Translations under genes and position numbers: made by a program | Shown here: piece by piece, positions 21,845 to 33,293 of the stretch | Layout of the letters: each line of letters starts with the position of its first letter | Position numbering within the stretch: position 1 is the first letter of the stretch | The notes under the pieces: model-generated | Told to the model about the DNA's origin: nothing | Seen by the model: the letters and a program-made list of their open reading frames with translations, nothing else | The model's database searches: none | NCBI GenBank assembly: GCA_033297075.1 | Contig: MU858219.1 | Location: 16,607-80,606 of the forward strand | Source: Rhypophila decipiens | Taxonomy: Eukaryota; Ascomycota; Sordariomycetes; Sordariales; Naviculisporaceae | DNA length: 64,000 bases | Direction: 5' to 3'

Positions 21845-22675
21845 GACGATGGCCAGGGGCAAGAGAGGTTGTCATGGCAGAAAAAGAGTGGATTGGGAGA
21901 ATCATCCATCATACCGATGCGGATTGCTGTTGAGCACGGCAGTGAGGGTGTCTGCCTTGAAGTGATCAAGATGGGTGGGACAGCCCAACCAAGCGCAGTC
22001 AGCAGTGGCGAAGAAGTCGACGGTAGGTATCTTCCTGCAAGAACATGTTGCGGAGGGTGTGCGCCGGGCGAACTTGAAGTCTTCACCGGGTTCAGGAGGA
22101 ATTTCCCCGCCACTCTCGGCCACTTATAGCGCTCCCACAACGCCACCAATATTGCAATCGGGCACGAGGTGTCATTTCGGTGTCCAGGGTTGCCCAGACT
22201 CGATTCGATCATAGGCAACCATGGTTGTTGGAGAAATGGGAGGCCTCGGTGTGGCGTCCAATTGACGGGCTTTTCACGACACCTTCACCTGCACGCTCTA
22301 TCACGCCCGCAGGTGATGTAGGACCTTCCACCGGTTAATTCGGCGCTGACCATGCATTGTACTCGCCTTTTGGCCCAGGTCTGTGAGCATGCGAGCCATC
22401 GAAGTGGTTCGGCGAGGCTCCCGGGCATTCAGACAGGCAAACATGAACCAGCCACTGTTGGAAGATGGAAGATCAAGACAAACGTTCACGTTAACATCCA
22501 TTCTGTCCTGACCAACTTCCATTCCCTTTGACCATCGGTTGAATATCATAGTATTCGGGACTCAACCAAACCCCTAATTTCATAACAATTATACACGATA
22601 ATTATCGACTCATCCCTAGTAACCTAGTATCACGCTCTTATATGCCAACTCAAAGCCAATAGTCAGTTAGCCGTA
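21845..22675. other. Intergenic between divergent genes, no gene seen
   Basis: Shared upstream region of the ankyrin gene (minus) and the aspartic-protease-like gene (plus). Many short overlapping frames exist on both strands, none with a recognisable motif. Confidence 0.5.
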
Positions 22676-24521
22676 ATGCGCTCCCGCGACTTCTATTCCG
22701 GGTTTGGAGCGGCTCTTTTTCTGTGCTCGTTGGCCGCTTCAGTGCCCTCCTGCGGCCCGACAGTCGCGCTAACACTTCGACCGACCTGTAACATCACCAC
22801 CCCAAACGGGTTCAACGTCTACTCATCATGGGGCACGCATATCGTCGTGGACAAGACGGAGCTCTGTGCCGCTCCTTCCACATACGGACCCACGCCCATC
22901 CTAGAACACAAGCTGGTGTGTGATGAAGGAGACCGTGGTTCCATGTCGGCTGGCGAGTGCAGATCGAGAAGGGGGAATTTCCTTGAGGACGGCGGGTTCG
23001 AACTCGCGGCATCCGGCGACGTTCTCGGGACGCTCAACAACCAGAATCCAAACTGGGTCCACAACACGGGCAACTTTGAACTAGCAACGACGAGTCCAAT
23101 CGAAATACTCCCTGAACTCGTCCTCCCTGTCACCTCCGGTCTGATCACAAAGGGAGACCAACATACACAGTCCCACCTGCCGTTAAACGAGAAATCCACA
23201 ATCATCGAGGCCTTACACACCGCAGGCTACATAACGGAACGTTCATTCAGCATCGATGTCGGCTCAGAAGACTTCCACTCGCCTCGTAACGGCCTTCTCA
23301 CTTTCGGCGGTTATAACCCCAGCCGAGTCCTCGGGGACTTCCCAAAGTTTGACATCGACATGGACGCTCTGAAACTCGAGGACACGGAAAGGTACTGTCC
23401 CCTGCAGGTCAATATTGACACTGTTACGGTGTACATTAACGGCAAGCCCTTCGATCTGATCTTTCGGGATAACAAATCACCGGCATGCATCGAGATGTGA
23501 GTGTGCTACTTCTCCAACGAAGCCACGCGGCAGACTGATCAGAAAAACACAGGTATGATCGACTCTTGCGCCTCCCAGAAATCAGCCTGAAAATACTGAG
23601 GGACGCACTGGATGGCCTTCAGGACGTCGAGCTTATTCCTCCCGCCGGTGAACATAAAGACAGTCGATATGAAAACGGGGATGATGGGGAGATCCTCGAT
23701 CCCGAGCCTGGCCTGATCTTTCGCTCTAATAACGAAACGAGTGGTGTCTTGACTTCCATGACAATAAAGATCAAGGACGGCCCCACCGTGACGTTGAACG
23801 AGAGGGACCTGGTTCAACCGCTCGTAGGACTTAGTAGCGACGGTACGCGGGTTTCGAATGACTCGTATTCCAAGATCATGGTATACCAAACAGCCGGTCA
23901 GGGGTTGGCGCCTATTCTGGGGAGGGCATTTCTGTCCAAGGTTCGTCAAGTTTCGGTTTTATATCTGCTCGCCTGCATCCAGAAGTCTGGATCTTCATAT
24001 TACCCAACTCGCACCACCGTTCCTGACGTCGTTTGATCAAACTCCCATAATCCAAACAAAGCATCTTATAAACGCATCCGTACTTACCACATCCCCACTA
24101 ACATTCGCGTCTTCCTCGCATAAACCAGCTCCTTATGTATGTCAACTACGACGACCGCCAATTCCAGCTCGGCCTTCTCGACGAGGAATCTGTCTCCCAG
24201 GGCACTACGGGACAATGCACCAGCCCCCCCAGCAACAGTAATAAGACCCCCGCCCTCAGTCCTGCCGAGATCGCCGGGCTCGTCCTAGGCACCGTTGCAT
24301 TCCTTCTCGCCGCGGCCGCCGTCTTGTACTGGTTCTTCCGGGTCCGAAAACGTCTAGCCGAGGCAGAGACGACGAAAGGCGAGCTGGGGAGGTTACAGGA
24401 TGAGCACCAGAGGCATGTGGATAACATGGAGATTCATCGGGCACCGGAGGACGGAGGAGGGGGGAGGGAAAGGGGCGTGTTTGAACCGCCCTCGAGGAAT
24501 AGGATTCCTGTTCCTGTTTGA
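22676..24521 (+). CDS. Membrane-anchored aspartic-protease-like protein lacking catalytic motifs
   Basis: Exons 22676-23496, 23553-23940 and 24129-24521 encode 533 residues; the second intron is 188 bp with a CTAAC branch site. There is a signal peptide, then a pepsin-like fold with GLLTFGGYNPSRVLGDF and PILGRAFLSK...YVNYDDRQFQLGL. A C-terminal helix (about 446-470, IAGLVLGTVAFLLAAAAVLYWFF) is followed by a basic, cytosolic 50-residue tail. Where A1 peptidases have DTGSS the sequence reads VVDKTELCAAPS, and where the second DSGT belongs it reads SPACIEMYDRLLRLP, so neither catalytic motif is intact. It is best described as a pseudopeptidase, possibly a surface sensor or adhesin; that role is inference. 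Confidence 0.7.
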
Positions 24522-25024
24522 GCAGTTGCAACACCTTGGTGATGTTGAGGACAGGGAACTCCAACTGACACATTGAGGGCTCAAGACAAGTTAACTGAAC
24601 GAGGTACTAGACCTATTTACGTTAAGCGGACACAGTGATGGCTTGGATTCTTTCACGGATCGTCGTTCAAGGTTACAATATACCACGGTAAATAGTAAAG
24701 ACACTCAAAAGCGGACCAATAGCAACACAAGGACTCAGAACGGCAATTACAATTACCGAACCAGGCACCCGCTCCCTGTGTCTCTCTCAAAACTGTGTTC
24801 TGTTGCCTGATTCTTTGCACCCTCCAGACTCCCTGAACAGAGTCCAACATGACATCATAGCTTGCGCGACCTTTGTCTGGCCGAAATCAGCATCTGTAAT
24901 ACAGTGTAAAATACTTCCACGATTTTCACAACTACCAACTTCCTAGCACGCCAAATCCACCCACCACACGTTTCAGGTTACAACACCACCTCCCAGCGTC
25001 AACCAAACATTTAGTCCTCTCAAG
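24522..25024. other. Intergenic, no gene seen
   Basis: About 500 bp between two plus-strand genes; holds the terminator of the first and promoter of the second. Confidence 0.5.
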
Positions 25025-25950
25025 ATGTCAAACAACAACCTGGCGAAAGCTGTCGACCCTCCCAGGCTCACCTCAAAGGAAGCCGGCGGCAGCCAGGAGC
25101 TCGCACCTGCCACCCAAAACCACCCAGGACCGTCAAGTATACCCAAAGACACCAAGGAAGACGAAAAGGGCACCAGCGTGGCTGTCCAACCTCAAAACAA
25201 CCCATCCACGGCCACCGGTACAGCCGATTCCTATATCAGTTCTGATTCTACTGACACCAACACCAACATGAACGAAACCCCAGACAAGAAGAACGAACCC
25301 ACATCATCCAAAGCCCCATCCACCTACGAAATAGACGGAATCACCTACCAATACGGCGTCGGGTACCCCGGTCGCCAGCCCCCAGCACGGCCACAATGGG
25401 GGACATACCCCAACAAGATGTCTTACGTCGACGGCGCCGGCGTTAAGCACGAGATCCACATCCCCACCGGGATGTACCACCGCGCGGTGCAACTCTTTGT
25501 TGACAAGAATTGGGACGAGCTGGGCAAGTTTCCTGCTGATGGTACGTAGCCCTTTATTTACCTACTTTTCGTTTCTTTACTCCCTATTTTTGCACCCTTT
25601 ATGAATAATTGCGACTTCCGTGGTCGAGCGCTTTCGCTGCTCTGTAGCCAGCTTTCCTCCTCGCCGCAATGATGAGGATCTTTCTTCATGCGCAAAAGTG
25701 TCGTAAAGTTGGCTAATATTTGTTTCTGCTCGACCTGACTACAGAAGGGCAGCCATACACCGAAGCGGATTGGTATAGGTTGGATGACTCGGATGAAGAG
25801 GGTACTCAGAAAGGCGAGAAAGGTGAGGACTTCCAAAGTGCTACTGCCGCCGGCATCGGTCACGCGGCGACGGTTAGTGACAAACCAGCTATTGTCGGGA
25901 AAGACCGTGACGGCAACTTCAGACGAGTCAAGCAAAAGGAAACCCAGTAA
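25025..25950 (+). CDS. Hypothetical protein with disordered N-terminus
   Basis: Exons 25025-25541 and 25745-25950 (203-bp intron, GTACGT...TACAG) encode 240 residues. Residues 1-95 are Ser/Thr/Pro/Asn-rich and probably disordered. A compact middle (YEIDGITYQYGVGYPGRQ ... HIPTGMYHRAVQLFVDKNWDELGKFP) looks conserved and folded, ending in a hydrophilic, acidic tail. No signal peptide or membrane segment. I do not recognise the family; no function is offered. Confidence 0.55.
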
Positions 25951-26063
25951 GATGTAGTCCATTTTGGTTTGAAAGGCAGTAGTGTTTTACCTATGAAGAA
26001 GCTTGGACGCTGGTTTAACGCTGGTTTAACGCTGGTCAAGTAATCTACACCGCTTCGGACATC

Positions 26064-27797
26064 CTAAAACAAAAAAACTTTGCATCCTTCGACTTTCACT
26101 TCCCCGTCACTTTTCTGCAGCCAAGCGTTAAACTCGCGCGTACATTTCTCCTCCACACGCCGATATCGAGGGTGCCACTGCGGAAATCGGCGTAACCCCT
26201 CGCCCGTCTTGATGGTAAGTTTCTCCATCCTTGACGACCCACGCGAGGCAAAAAATACTTCGGCAAAGGCCCGAACCAATCCTTCATCCAACAAAGGAAG
26301 AACGGGCTCGTCTTGCCGGGCATAGTCGAACACAAGACCGGCTTCACAATGAATCGTCAGGTCTCGCAGATGAGAGAACGAGGAGGCTAGAGGTCCGATG
26401 ACCTCTTTTGACCATTCTCCCGACGCATTTCGGGAGATGTCAATCTCCAGAGTTTCCAACCCGGGACAGATCTCGTCAAGGAGGGTTAGATCGGCCACGC
26501 CGTATGTTGGTCGACAAGAACCCTCTGGTCTTTGTACTTCGATGCAGTGCAGACACAGCCGTCTCAGCTTCCGGTGCCTGGCCAGATTCTGCACTGGGAT
26601 AAAGTGACCGTTGACTGTGAGCTCTTCCAGCGTGTCAAATGACTCGAGGAAACTCAACAGCGGGGGACATGTCTCCTTGCCCTCGGCCGCCCAAGTCTCG
26701 ACGGTCAGAGTGCGGAGAGCGGTGGCATGCCCCTCAAACCGTCCAAGAAGGTCAGCCATGGCTGGTCCGCGGGAGCGCACCGGATCTGGTCCCAGGTGGA
26801 GGATCTTGAGTCGAGACCAGTCTAGTCCGTCGCGCCAATGGGGCCATTCCTCGTCCGACATATCGTAGCCACTCAAAGACAGAAACTCGAGCGGTGGAAA
26901 GGTCACGGCGTTGCTCGAGGCGAACTGGAAGGTCTTGGTTACCGGGTGATGGAGCCTGGGGCTCATGCAACCGCCGTAATTGTTGCGCACAGAAAGCGAG
27001 AAGGACTTCAGGTTCGGACAGGCGAACAAGAGTTTTTCAATGTCTGGAACCACGGTGTTGGGTTTCTCGGGTGTGTCCTCCCACGGGCTGACTTGGGCTT
27101 TGATGGTGACGACACCCGGAATTGCACCCGAAACGAGTCGTGATCCGTTTTCCTTGAGCAGATGGATCTCTGGTTTGTTTGGGTGCTCATGCAAGGCCCG
27201 AAACAATTCCTCAAATGTCGGAGTGGACGATGACATACGGACGTGCCGCAAATTCGGGAGGACCCTGACGAGGCCGGGTAGCTCTTCCTCAAACTCGGGT
27301 CCGAGGTTATCGGGCTCCTTGCGGCGTTCCTGGCTTCTCATGGCCATGATATCGATTTCCCGGACGGCGTGTGCCTGGACTTGGCTGTTTCCGTTGAGGT
27401 GGGTGGCCAGGCGGAGAACTAGTGCCAGACTTTCGCCCCACTTTGTCGAATGTAATTTGTACTCAGGCTTCTCACCAGTCAATCTCATCATTTTTCTAAA
27501 ATAAGTGGTATAGTTATCAACCAACGGTGGCCCGATAGTAATCGTTCTGTATAGGAACTGGGTGGCGAAGGTGTTGAGCTCTTTGCAAACGCGGCAGAGG
27601 TTGGAAAGATCGTTTCGGTCGGGCACATGCTGAAGGACTAGGTACCACACATCGGGCCCAAGCCGGGTTACAATTGAATTTCCCGTCATTCCGGCAATTT
27701 CGTTCGTTTTTCGATTGTGATCTGGTGTTGAAGAGTGGTCTTTGAGTGGGGGTGAGATGATGATACCCCTCAAGTGGTTAGAACAGGCAGCCGCCAT
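26064..27797 (-). CDS. F-box protein with leucine-rich C-terminal region
   Basis: A single exon of up to 577 residues. An F-box-like helix bundle begins at RLGPDVWYLVLQHVPDRNDL followed by LCRVCKELNTFATQFLYRTI. After it, irregular Leu-rich stretches (LPNLRHVRM, CPNLKSFSLSV, LEFLSLSGYDM, LRTLTVETW, LETLEIDIS) suggest a degenerate LRR solenoid. F-box proteins recruit substrates to SCF ubiquitin ligases through Skp1; the LRR-like part would choose the substrate. The start at 27797 is the first in-frame ATG; one at 27692, directly before the F-box, is equally plausible. Confidence 0.7.
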   Translation of the reverse strand: MAAACSNHLRGIIISPPLKDHSSTPDHNRKTNEIAGMTGNSIVTRLGPDVWYLVLQHVPDRNDLSNLCRVCKELNTFATQFLYRTITIGPPLVDNYTTYFRKMMRLTGEKPEYKLHSTKWGESLALVLRLATHLNGNSQVQAHAVREIDIMAMRSQERRKEPDNLGPEFEEELPGLVRVLPNLRHVRMSSSTPTFEELFRALHEHPNKPEIHLLKENGSRLVSGAIPGVVTIKAQVSPWEDTPEKPNTVVPDIEKLLFACPNLKSFSLSVRNNYGGCMSPRLHHPVTKTFQFASSNAVTFPPLEFLSLSGYDMSDEEWPHWRDGLDWSRLKILHLGPDPVRSRGPAMADLLGRFEGHATALRTLTVETWAAEGKETCPPLLSFLESFDTLEELTVNGHFIPVQNLARHRKLRRLCLHCIEVQRPEGSCRPTYGVADLTLLDEICPGLETLEIDISRNASGEWSKEVIGPLASSFSHLRDLTIHCEAGLVFDYARQDEPVLPLLDEGLVRAFAEVFFASRGSSRMEKLTIKTGEGLRRFPQWHPRYRRVEEKCTREFNAWLQKSDGEVKVEGCKVFLF

Positions 27798-28092
27798 GAC
27801 ACAATACGAGCGGGGCACGGATGACAGTACACTTGTACGCTGACCTAAGTTTAGTAACAGATTCCCCGTATCGATACACGTATCCGTACCATTATGACGT
27901 CAATGATCAACGGTTCTCCTGAACCGACAGCTGACTAAGATTGAGAGTCCACCTTGATAGTCTTATCAGGAGTCGCTTACATAAAGTCAACAAACTGTGC
28001 TGGTTCCACCGCCACGAAACATCCGGAATTCTTTTCTCGGCTCCATATAGTTTCAACAAGTCAACGTAGACGTCTCATATTCTTACACTCTG

Positions 28093-28826
28093 ATGTTTAA
28101 ATACTTTACCGCACCTAACAGGGCAGGTGACCAATGGTTCTCTGTGGGCCTGGCATCGTCGTTTCCTGATCTAGGCCAAGACGAGGAGGAAGTCGGAGTG
28201 CTGTCGCAGCCTCGACCATGTGGCGGAGGTGACGGTAAGAGACCGGGCTGCAAGGCATTTCATGTGCCAAAGTTGGATAGCTCAAAGAGTCAAGAGATCC
28301 CTATCATTCCCAGCGCAGGTGATGATGGGACTACACAACAACAAACAACCTCCGATATCGGCGGGGGGGTTATCAGTGAGTCTGAGTCCCTACCGCTGGA
28401 GGAGCAAGTTCTGGTGTTTCGGTATAAAGGGAAGTTTCACGCTGTCGATCATGTAAGTCATACCCATGTACCCCGGGCTCCCACAATCTGCTTCTTCGGT
28501 TGCATATCCAAAGAGTAGTTTTTGGCAGCGACGGCAGACTTTGTACTAATGAGATTGGAAAACAGTCCTGCCCTCACTCATCATTCCCACTCTCCAAGGG
28601 AATACCATTCGATATTGAAGACTTTGGGGTAATACTCAGCGCTGGAATATCATGTCCAAAACACGGGTGGTCTTTCGACTTGTTCACGGGTATGTCGGAC
28701 CGAGGCAACTACAAGCTCAAGATCTGGGAGGTGCAGTTGAGGGATTCTGCCGGGCCGAAGAAGGCTGAGAATCGGGACATTGGGGATAAAGAAGTTTGGG
28801 TGAGGAGGAAGCAGAGGATGGGATAA
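28093..28826 (+). CDS. Small Rieske [2Fe-2S] domain protein
   Basis: Exons 28093-28452 and 28566-28826 (113-bp intron, GTAAGT...AACAG, phase 0) encode 206 residues. The C-terminal half carries both Rieske ligand boxes, CPHSSFPLSKG and CPKHGWSFD, i.e. CxH...CxxH, which bind a [2Fe-2S] cluster with two Cys and two His. There is no catalytic oxygenase domain, no membrane anchor and no transit peptide, so it resembles a stand-alone Rieske ferredoxin-like electron carrier. The spacer between QPRPCGGG and LEEQVLVFRYKGKFHAVD is long and disordered. Partners are not evident nearby. Confidence 0.75.
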
Positions 28827-28991
28827 TTAGGTCAATTCTTGACTCCACTCAAAGCATATCTTCCGTGAGTCCATGTGCCGCTAATTGTACAGACAGTTCA
28901 AGATATGTAACAGACCATCCGAGTGACCGTTCCTTGAGGTCACTTTACGCAATGTGGAAAGGTCCGAGTCCATGCCTGCCTCCGAACCGCT

Positions 28992-30130
28992 TTACCCCGA
29001 GCCTCGACTTCCAGATATGCTGCTCTCATGATAGTGACTGCTATCCTTCTTCGCCTCAAGATCGCTGTCATTATGGTGACGAACCATGCTTGTCTGCGAG
29101 TTGGTCGAGCTCGTGAGGGACTTGTACAAGCTCGAGTTGGAGAGCGTCTTGTACAGACTGCTCTGCTTGTACATCTTGGTAAGACCTCGGGCGACGGGTG
29201 TAAGGACAGGAAGGTTGGCTGCCCAGGCACCCATGCACATCTCTACCATGACCCAGAAGGTCGGGTTGAAGACTTGCAAGACAAGGGGTATCTGAGCCTG
29301 GGGCGGGGACTTGTAGCCGAAAGTGAGGCGGCCCATGGGGTAAGAGATGGAGAGGAAGATGAGTCGAAGGACGCCCGCGAGAGTTGATCTGTTCAACGGA
29401 GAAGCCGTCAGTGAATGGCTCACCAGGGCTTGAATCACCAATGATGAGAAGGAAGGCAAACTCACATTCCACCAAGTAAGAACACAAACGTGGCCAAAAT
29501 CTTCTTGCTCCTCCGCATCTGCAGGCTCCAGATATACGGCATCGGCAGCGCCAACACAAACAAATCCGTAATGATACTCGTCGCAGCAAAGGCGATCAAC
29601 AAGGCACCCCTATCACCGCAGGCAAGCAAGGCCGGCCTCTGATCAAGAGCCAACTGAATCTCTGGGTGTGCCCCACAGAGCAACAAGTCCGCCACGAAGA
29701 AGCTGATGGCCCAAGCAGCCACGATCCACATGAAGATATTGTTCACCAAGCGGAAGTTGCCACTAAACACAAAGATACGTCGGTAAAGAAACAAGAGCGA
29801 CAGCTTTATAGCCCCAAATGCAATCTTCTCGATGACAATCATGGAAAAGTCGACTTTGTGCTCGACCAAGGCCTGGGCATCTTTGGTGGCGGCTGAGACG
29901 GCCTCGCCTGCTGCTCCGTGGGTTGCGTTCCAGAATTGGATGCCCGTGCAGGCGCAGAGGACGGATAGACCGAGAATCACGAACCAGTCGTCCCAGTAGA
30001 GTCTTCGTCGGAGGTACGGGTCGGGCGAGTATGAGAGCCGGACCCAGAATCGGAGGGCGGTCAGGAGGATGGCGACGCCGGTGAAGACGCTGTAGACGGA
30101 TATCACCGTCGCGGGAGGGTAGAGACCCAT
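28992..30130 (-). CDS. Second rhodopsin-domain (SAT4/Pth11-like) membrane protein
   Basis: Minus-strand exons 30130-29466 and 29388-28992 (77-bp intron, GTGAGT...GAACAG) encode 353 residues. Family features are an extracellular N-terminus, about seven TM helices, YWDDWFVILGLSVLC, KLSLLFLYRRIFVF and ITDLFVLALPMPYIWSLQM. The C-terminal tail is Ser/Lys-rich with a repeated SSLYKTL/SSLYKSL motif. The start MGLYPP is immediately followed by TM1, as usual for the family. Function is unknown; members are candidate fungal GPCR-like sensors. Confidence 0.75.
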
Positions 30131-33100
30131 GTTTGTGGATTGATGTCGTGATGGACGGACGATGTGTGTGGGATGAGATAGGATGAGGAAATTGTGAGAA
30201 ACGTCTTGACGAGAATCAAGGCCAGGAACATTCAAGTGAGATTCAAAGGTCAAGGACCCACATTCTCTTATACGCGGGGCCCGTATTGACCTTCGCCTTC
30301 ACTACGGTATTGGGATCTGAGTGATGAGCTCAGTCGTGCTGGTCTCGTACCCAACCCACCCACCAAACCCGATTACTGACCATTTCGGGGTTTCTTCTGT
30401 CTGAACTGCAGCTCGGGACAAGACGAGTGTCTCAATATTGGTGGCGGGGCGGTGGGGCAGTGATGTGAGATGGGGGCCGTTGAAGACCTCCGCGCAAGTC
30501 GTGCACTTGTAAACTTGCTTCGTCATATATCGATAATGGTATATATTCCGTCTTTGTCGCCGCAAACAAGCATCAAGAGAGACCAAGAGATAACGAACTT
30601 TTGTATCAGCCTGCGCCGGGTCCTGACCTTGGAGGCCCAATCCTTCGAATGTCGGTAGTTGGTAATTTTCTGGGCGATCGGTACCTCAAGCTTGATTTTT
30701 GGGGAATGCTCCATGTAAATCGCTTGCAGATAATGTAGAGCAACCCGCAGAGCCTATGGGGATTCAGTTGTGAGCCGTTTTGCGCCGCATTCGCCGCAGG
30801 GTTGCGTCCCGTCCCGTTTCTCGGGCAATGCATATCATATATTTCCCCCATCCCAGGGCGCGCTTCTTCGGTCTCTATGGTATGTTGTGATACATCTTAC
30901 AGTTGTACGCATGCTGACTGCTTTTCACTGCGGTCAGCGAACTTCGGCCGTCACGGCCTTCGGGAACGTTCCTTACCGGAGTGAAGCTTCCACGGCTCTG
31001 GTATTTTTATGAAAATGTCTTAGATATTTTACCCATAGATGATTTAAAACACACAGGAGTACGAGTTGTTAGAAATAAATTTATGGGAAGATCGTGGAGT
31101 GACCTGGATGTTAAGTTCATGTCACGTACATCGCCGCTGAAGTTGGACAAACGGTTCTGTTTCACTATATTTGGGTGTGGCTCACTGCCCTATCAGCGTC
31201 CGAAACAGGGCACCATACCACAATGGCGGTGCAGTGTTTCTTCATCATTAATCAAGCCAGAATGCTCGACTCGAAGCAAGACTCATTCTGTGCCACTATG
31301 TACTACCGCTCATCTGTAACGTCCGAGGCAGTGGATCACTCATGAGGTGGCTAACTCGGACTCTACTAACATCAATTCGGACTGTAATCCCGATATAAGC
31401 CAGTCTGAGTTGACCGTACCACCTCACTCATATGTAAGCATGCGGAAGGCCGGTAATAACGGGGACTTGTAACTCCATGCTCCCAACAGACATCCTCATG
31501 GTGGCCGAAGACAAGACGTGAAGTAAAGTCAAGCATTCTGCCAAGAAGCCATCAGACGCCCAGAGATAGTTACCGATCTAGGAACAACAGTTCGAGACCG
31601 CCACAATAACACTTTCCCAGTTGACAGGACCGGTTCTCTGGTCGGCATATGCAGGACCTGTTTGCTATCCGTCTGCCTGTCCTGCCGTTTTATCTAATCT
31701 GCCTTGCTAAAAACATCAAAAGGGGATATACCGATATAGGCCGGAAAATGCCCCACTGACACTGAGCGGCACTGGGTTACATAACCACACCATCTTGGTA
31801 GCAGTTCTCAGCGGCGCAGGCCAATCAGAGCCATTGACCCTCGTACGTTTATAATGATGCAATACCAGTAAGCCATGAAATTTGGATTTTGCACCGCGAT
31901 CAAGACCAGTTTCTGAACTCGAGCTTCAATCGTGGCGGCACGGTCAAATGGAATCCCCTTCGGACCTGTTCTCGAGATAGCGAAGACGTCCATGCCCAAC
32001 TCTTGCGTGAAATCCTACGTGAAGCGGCAGCTCTTGAAACCAGCTGGACGAGGTTAGCACATATCGATGAAGAAGAGCACCATTCAGGGAAACAAGCTTT
32101 ATGAAGTGTTGTTAGTGGAAGTGTGACTAACATCTTGATGTTATGGCTGCATCAAGAAGGCTACTAATCGGATATCTGAAATACATAAAATGCAGCACTA
32201 CGTTTTATGAAGCGTCAGGAGCAGACGTATATGATATCACCGGTCAAAAGCCTTAGAATCCTAACCCGGAGTGACTGATGTAGTAATACACATGGACCAC
32301 ACCTTAACAACAAGGGGGAATAGGGGCACGGGCGGCTCCTCCAAGCACTTGTGCAAGGTGATTGAATTTCATTAACACATCATATTTTATCTTTGGTCTT
32401 CGATCAAAGAGAACTGATCCTGTTTTGATGATTATAAACTTTTACAAGACCTCACTCAATTTGAAAGATTCCATGGACATTGTCCTGGTCGAACGCCTGT
32501 ATGTGTCAAAGATAATGGCACGATTTGTTTTGTTCATATCCGTAGAACGTCGAGCCTCGAGCTCTAAGTACCTACCACTTCATCACGCCATCCATCCAAC
32601 AACAGCCGAAGGATCAATATCTCCTTCCGACACGTCCTGTGCCCTAAAAGGCCCAGGTCCGTTTCTGTGTGGTGTCCAATTCCGACAAAAGATCGCTCCG
32701 CGCGGCACGGGTTTCAAAATGGAACTTTACTACATCCACGCGTACAGAAGCTGTTTACCTACCGGAAGCCAGGATTTGTGCTGTCCTTTTGTGCAGAAAG
32801 GAAGGGACAAGCAACCAGATCCTCCCGTTCTCACCCGAATCCTTCCGTCTAAGATATCTGAACCGGACTGGACACGTCCTTGGAACTGGAGGACCCGCAA
32901 CCAGCCATGATTCCATTTCCCCAGAGCATCACGATTCTTGGTACATGCACCGAGATTTATTTGAGTTATTGTCTTTTCTGCAGCCGTAGCTTATTCACTT
33001 CAGTTGTCTCTTTATTCTCCCTACCTGAAAAATCTGCCAAGCTAAAGAAGAGCGTTACAACGCATTGTAAGGGAGCGTTTATAAGCCATTAACCAGGCAC

Positions 33101-33293
33101 CTAAACGGCTTGAGGTAGTCCCTTAAATGCGTTGGTATGTGCCGTCATTGTTAAGGCAACTGTGAGATTAGGATCAGGCATGGCTCCGGATTTTCATACG
33201 CCTGCTCTCGACATCTCTTACACGACGTATTATTAATCAACAAAACGTGAATAAAAGGTCGCTCATAGGTACTAGGTAATTACATGTATAACT
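30131..33293. other. Gene desert of about 3.2 kb
   Basis: No convincing gene on either strand. The longest open frame (32362-32910, plus, 182 codons) has no domain, signal peptide or sensible composition. Short frames such as 30981-31319 and 31889-32104 look protein-like in places but have no recognised homology. Sequence may be decayed repeat DNA. A small inverted repeat lies at 31343-31426. Confidence 0.5.
31343..31426. repeat. Imperfect inverted repeat with TG...CA ends
   Basis: TGAGGTGG at the left end is matched by CCACCTCA at the right, and inner arms AACTCGGACT and AGTCTGAGTT pair with one mismatch. A CTCA tetramer occurs on both flanks. This is consistent with an 84-bp MITE-like or tiny LTR-like relic. 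Confidence 0.4.

Noticed and set aside
25558..25962. 134-codon minus-strand gene
   Set aside because: It lies antisense to the intron and exon 2 of the gene at 25025-25950 and shows no motif.
32362..32910. 182-codon plus-strand gene in the gene desert
   Set aside because: No domain, signal peptide or credible composition, and no supporting introns.
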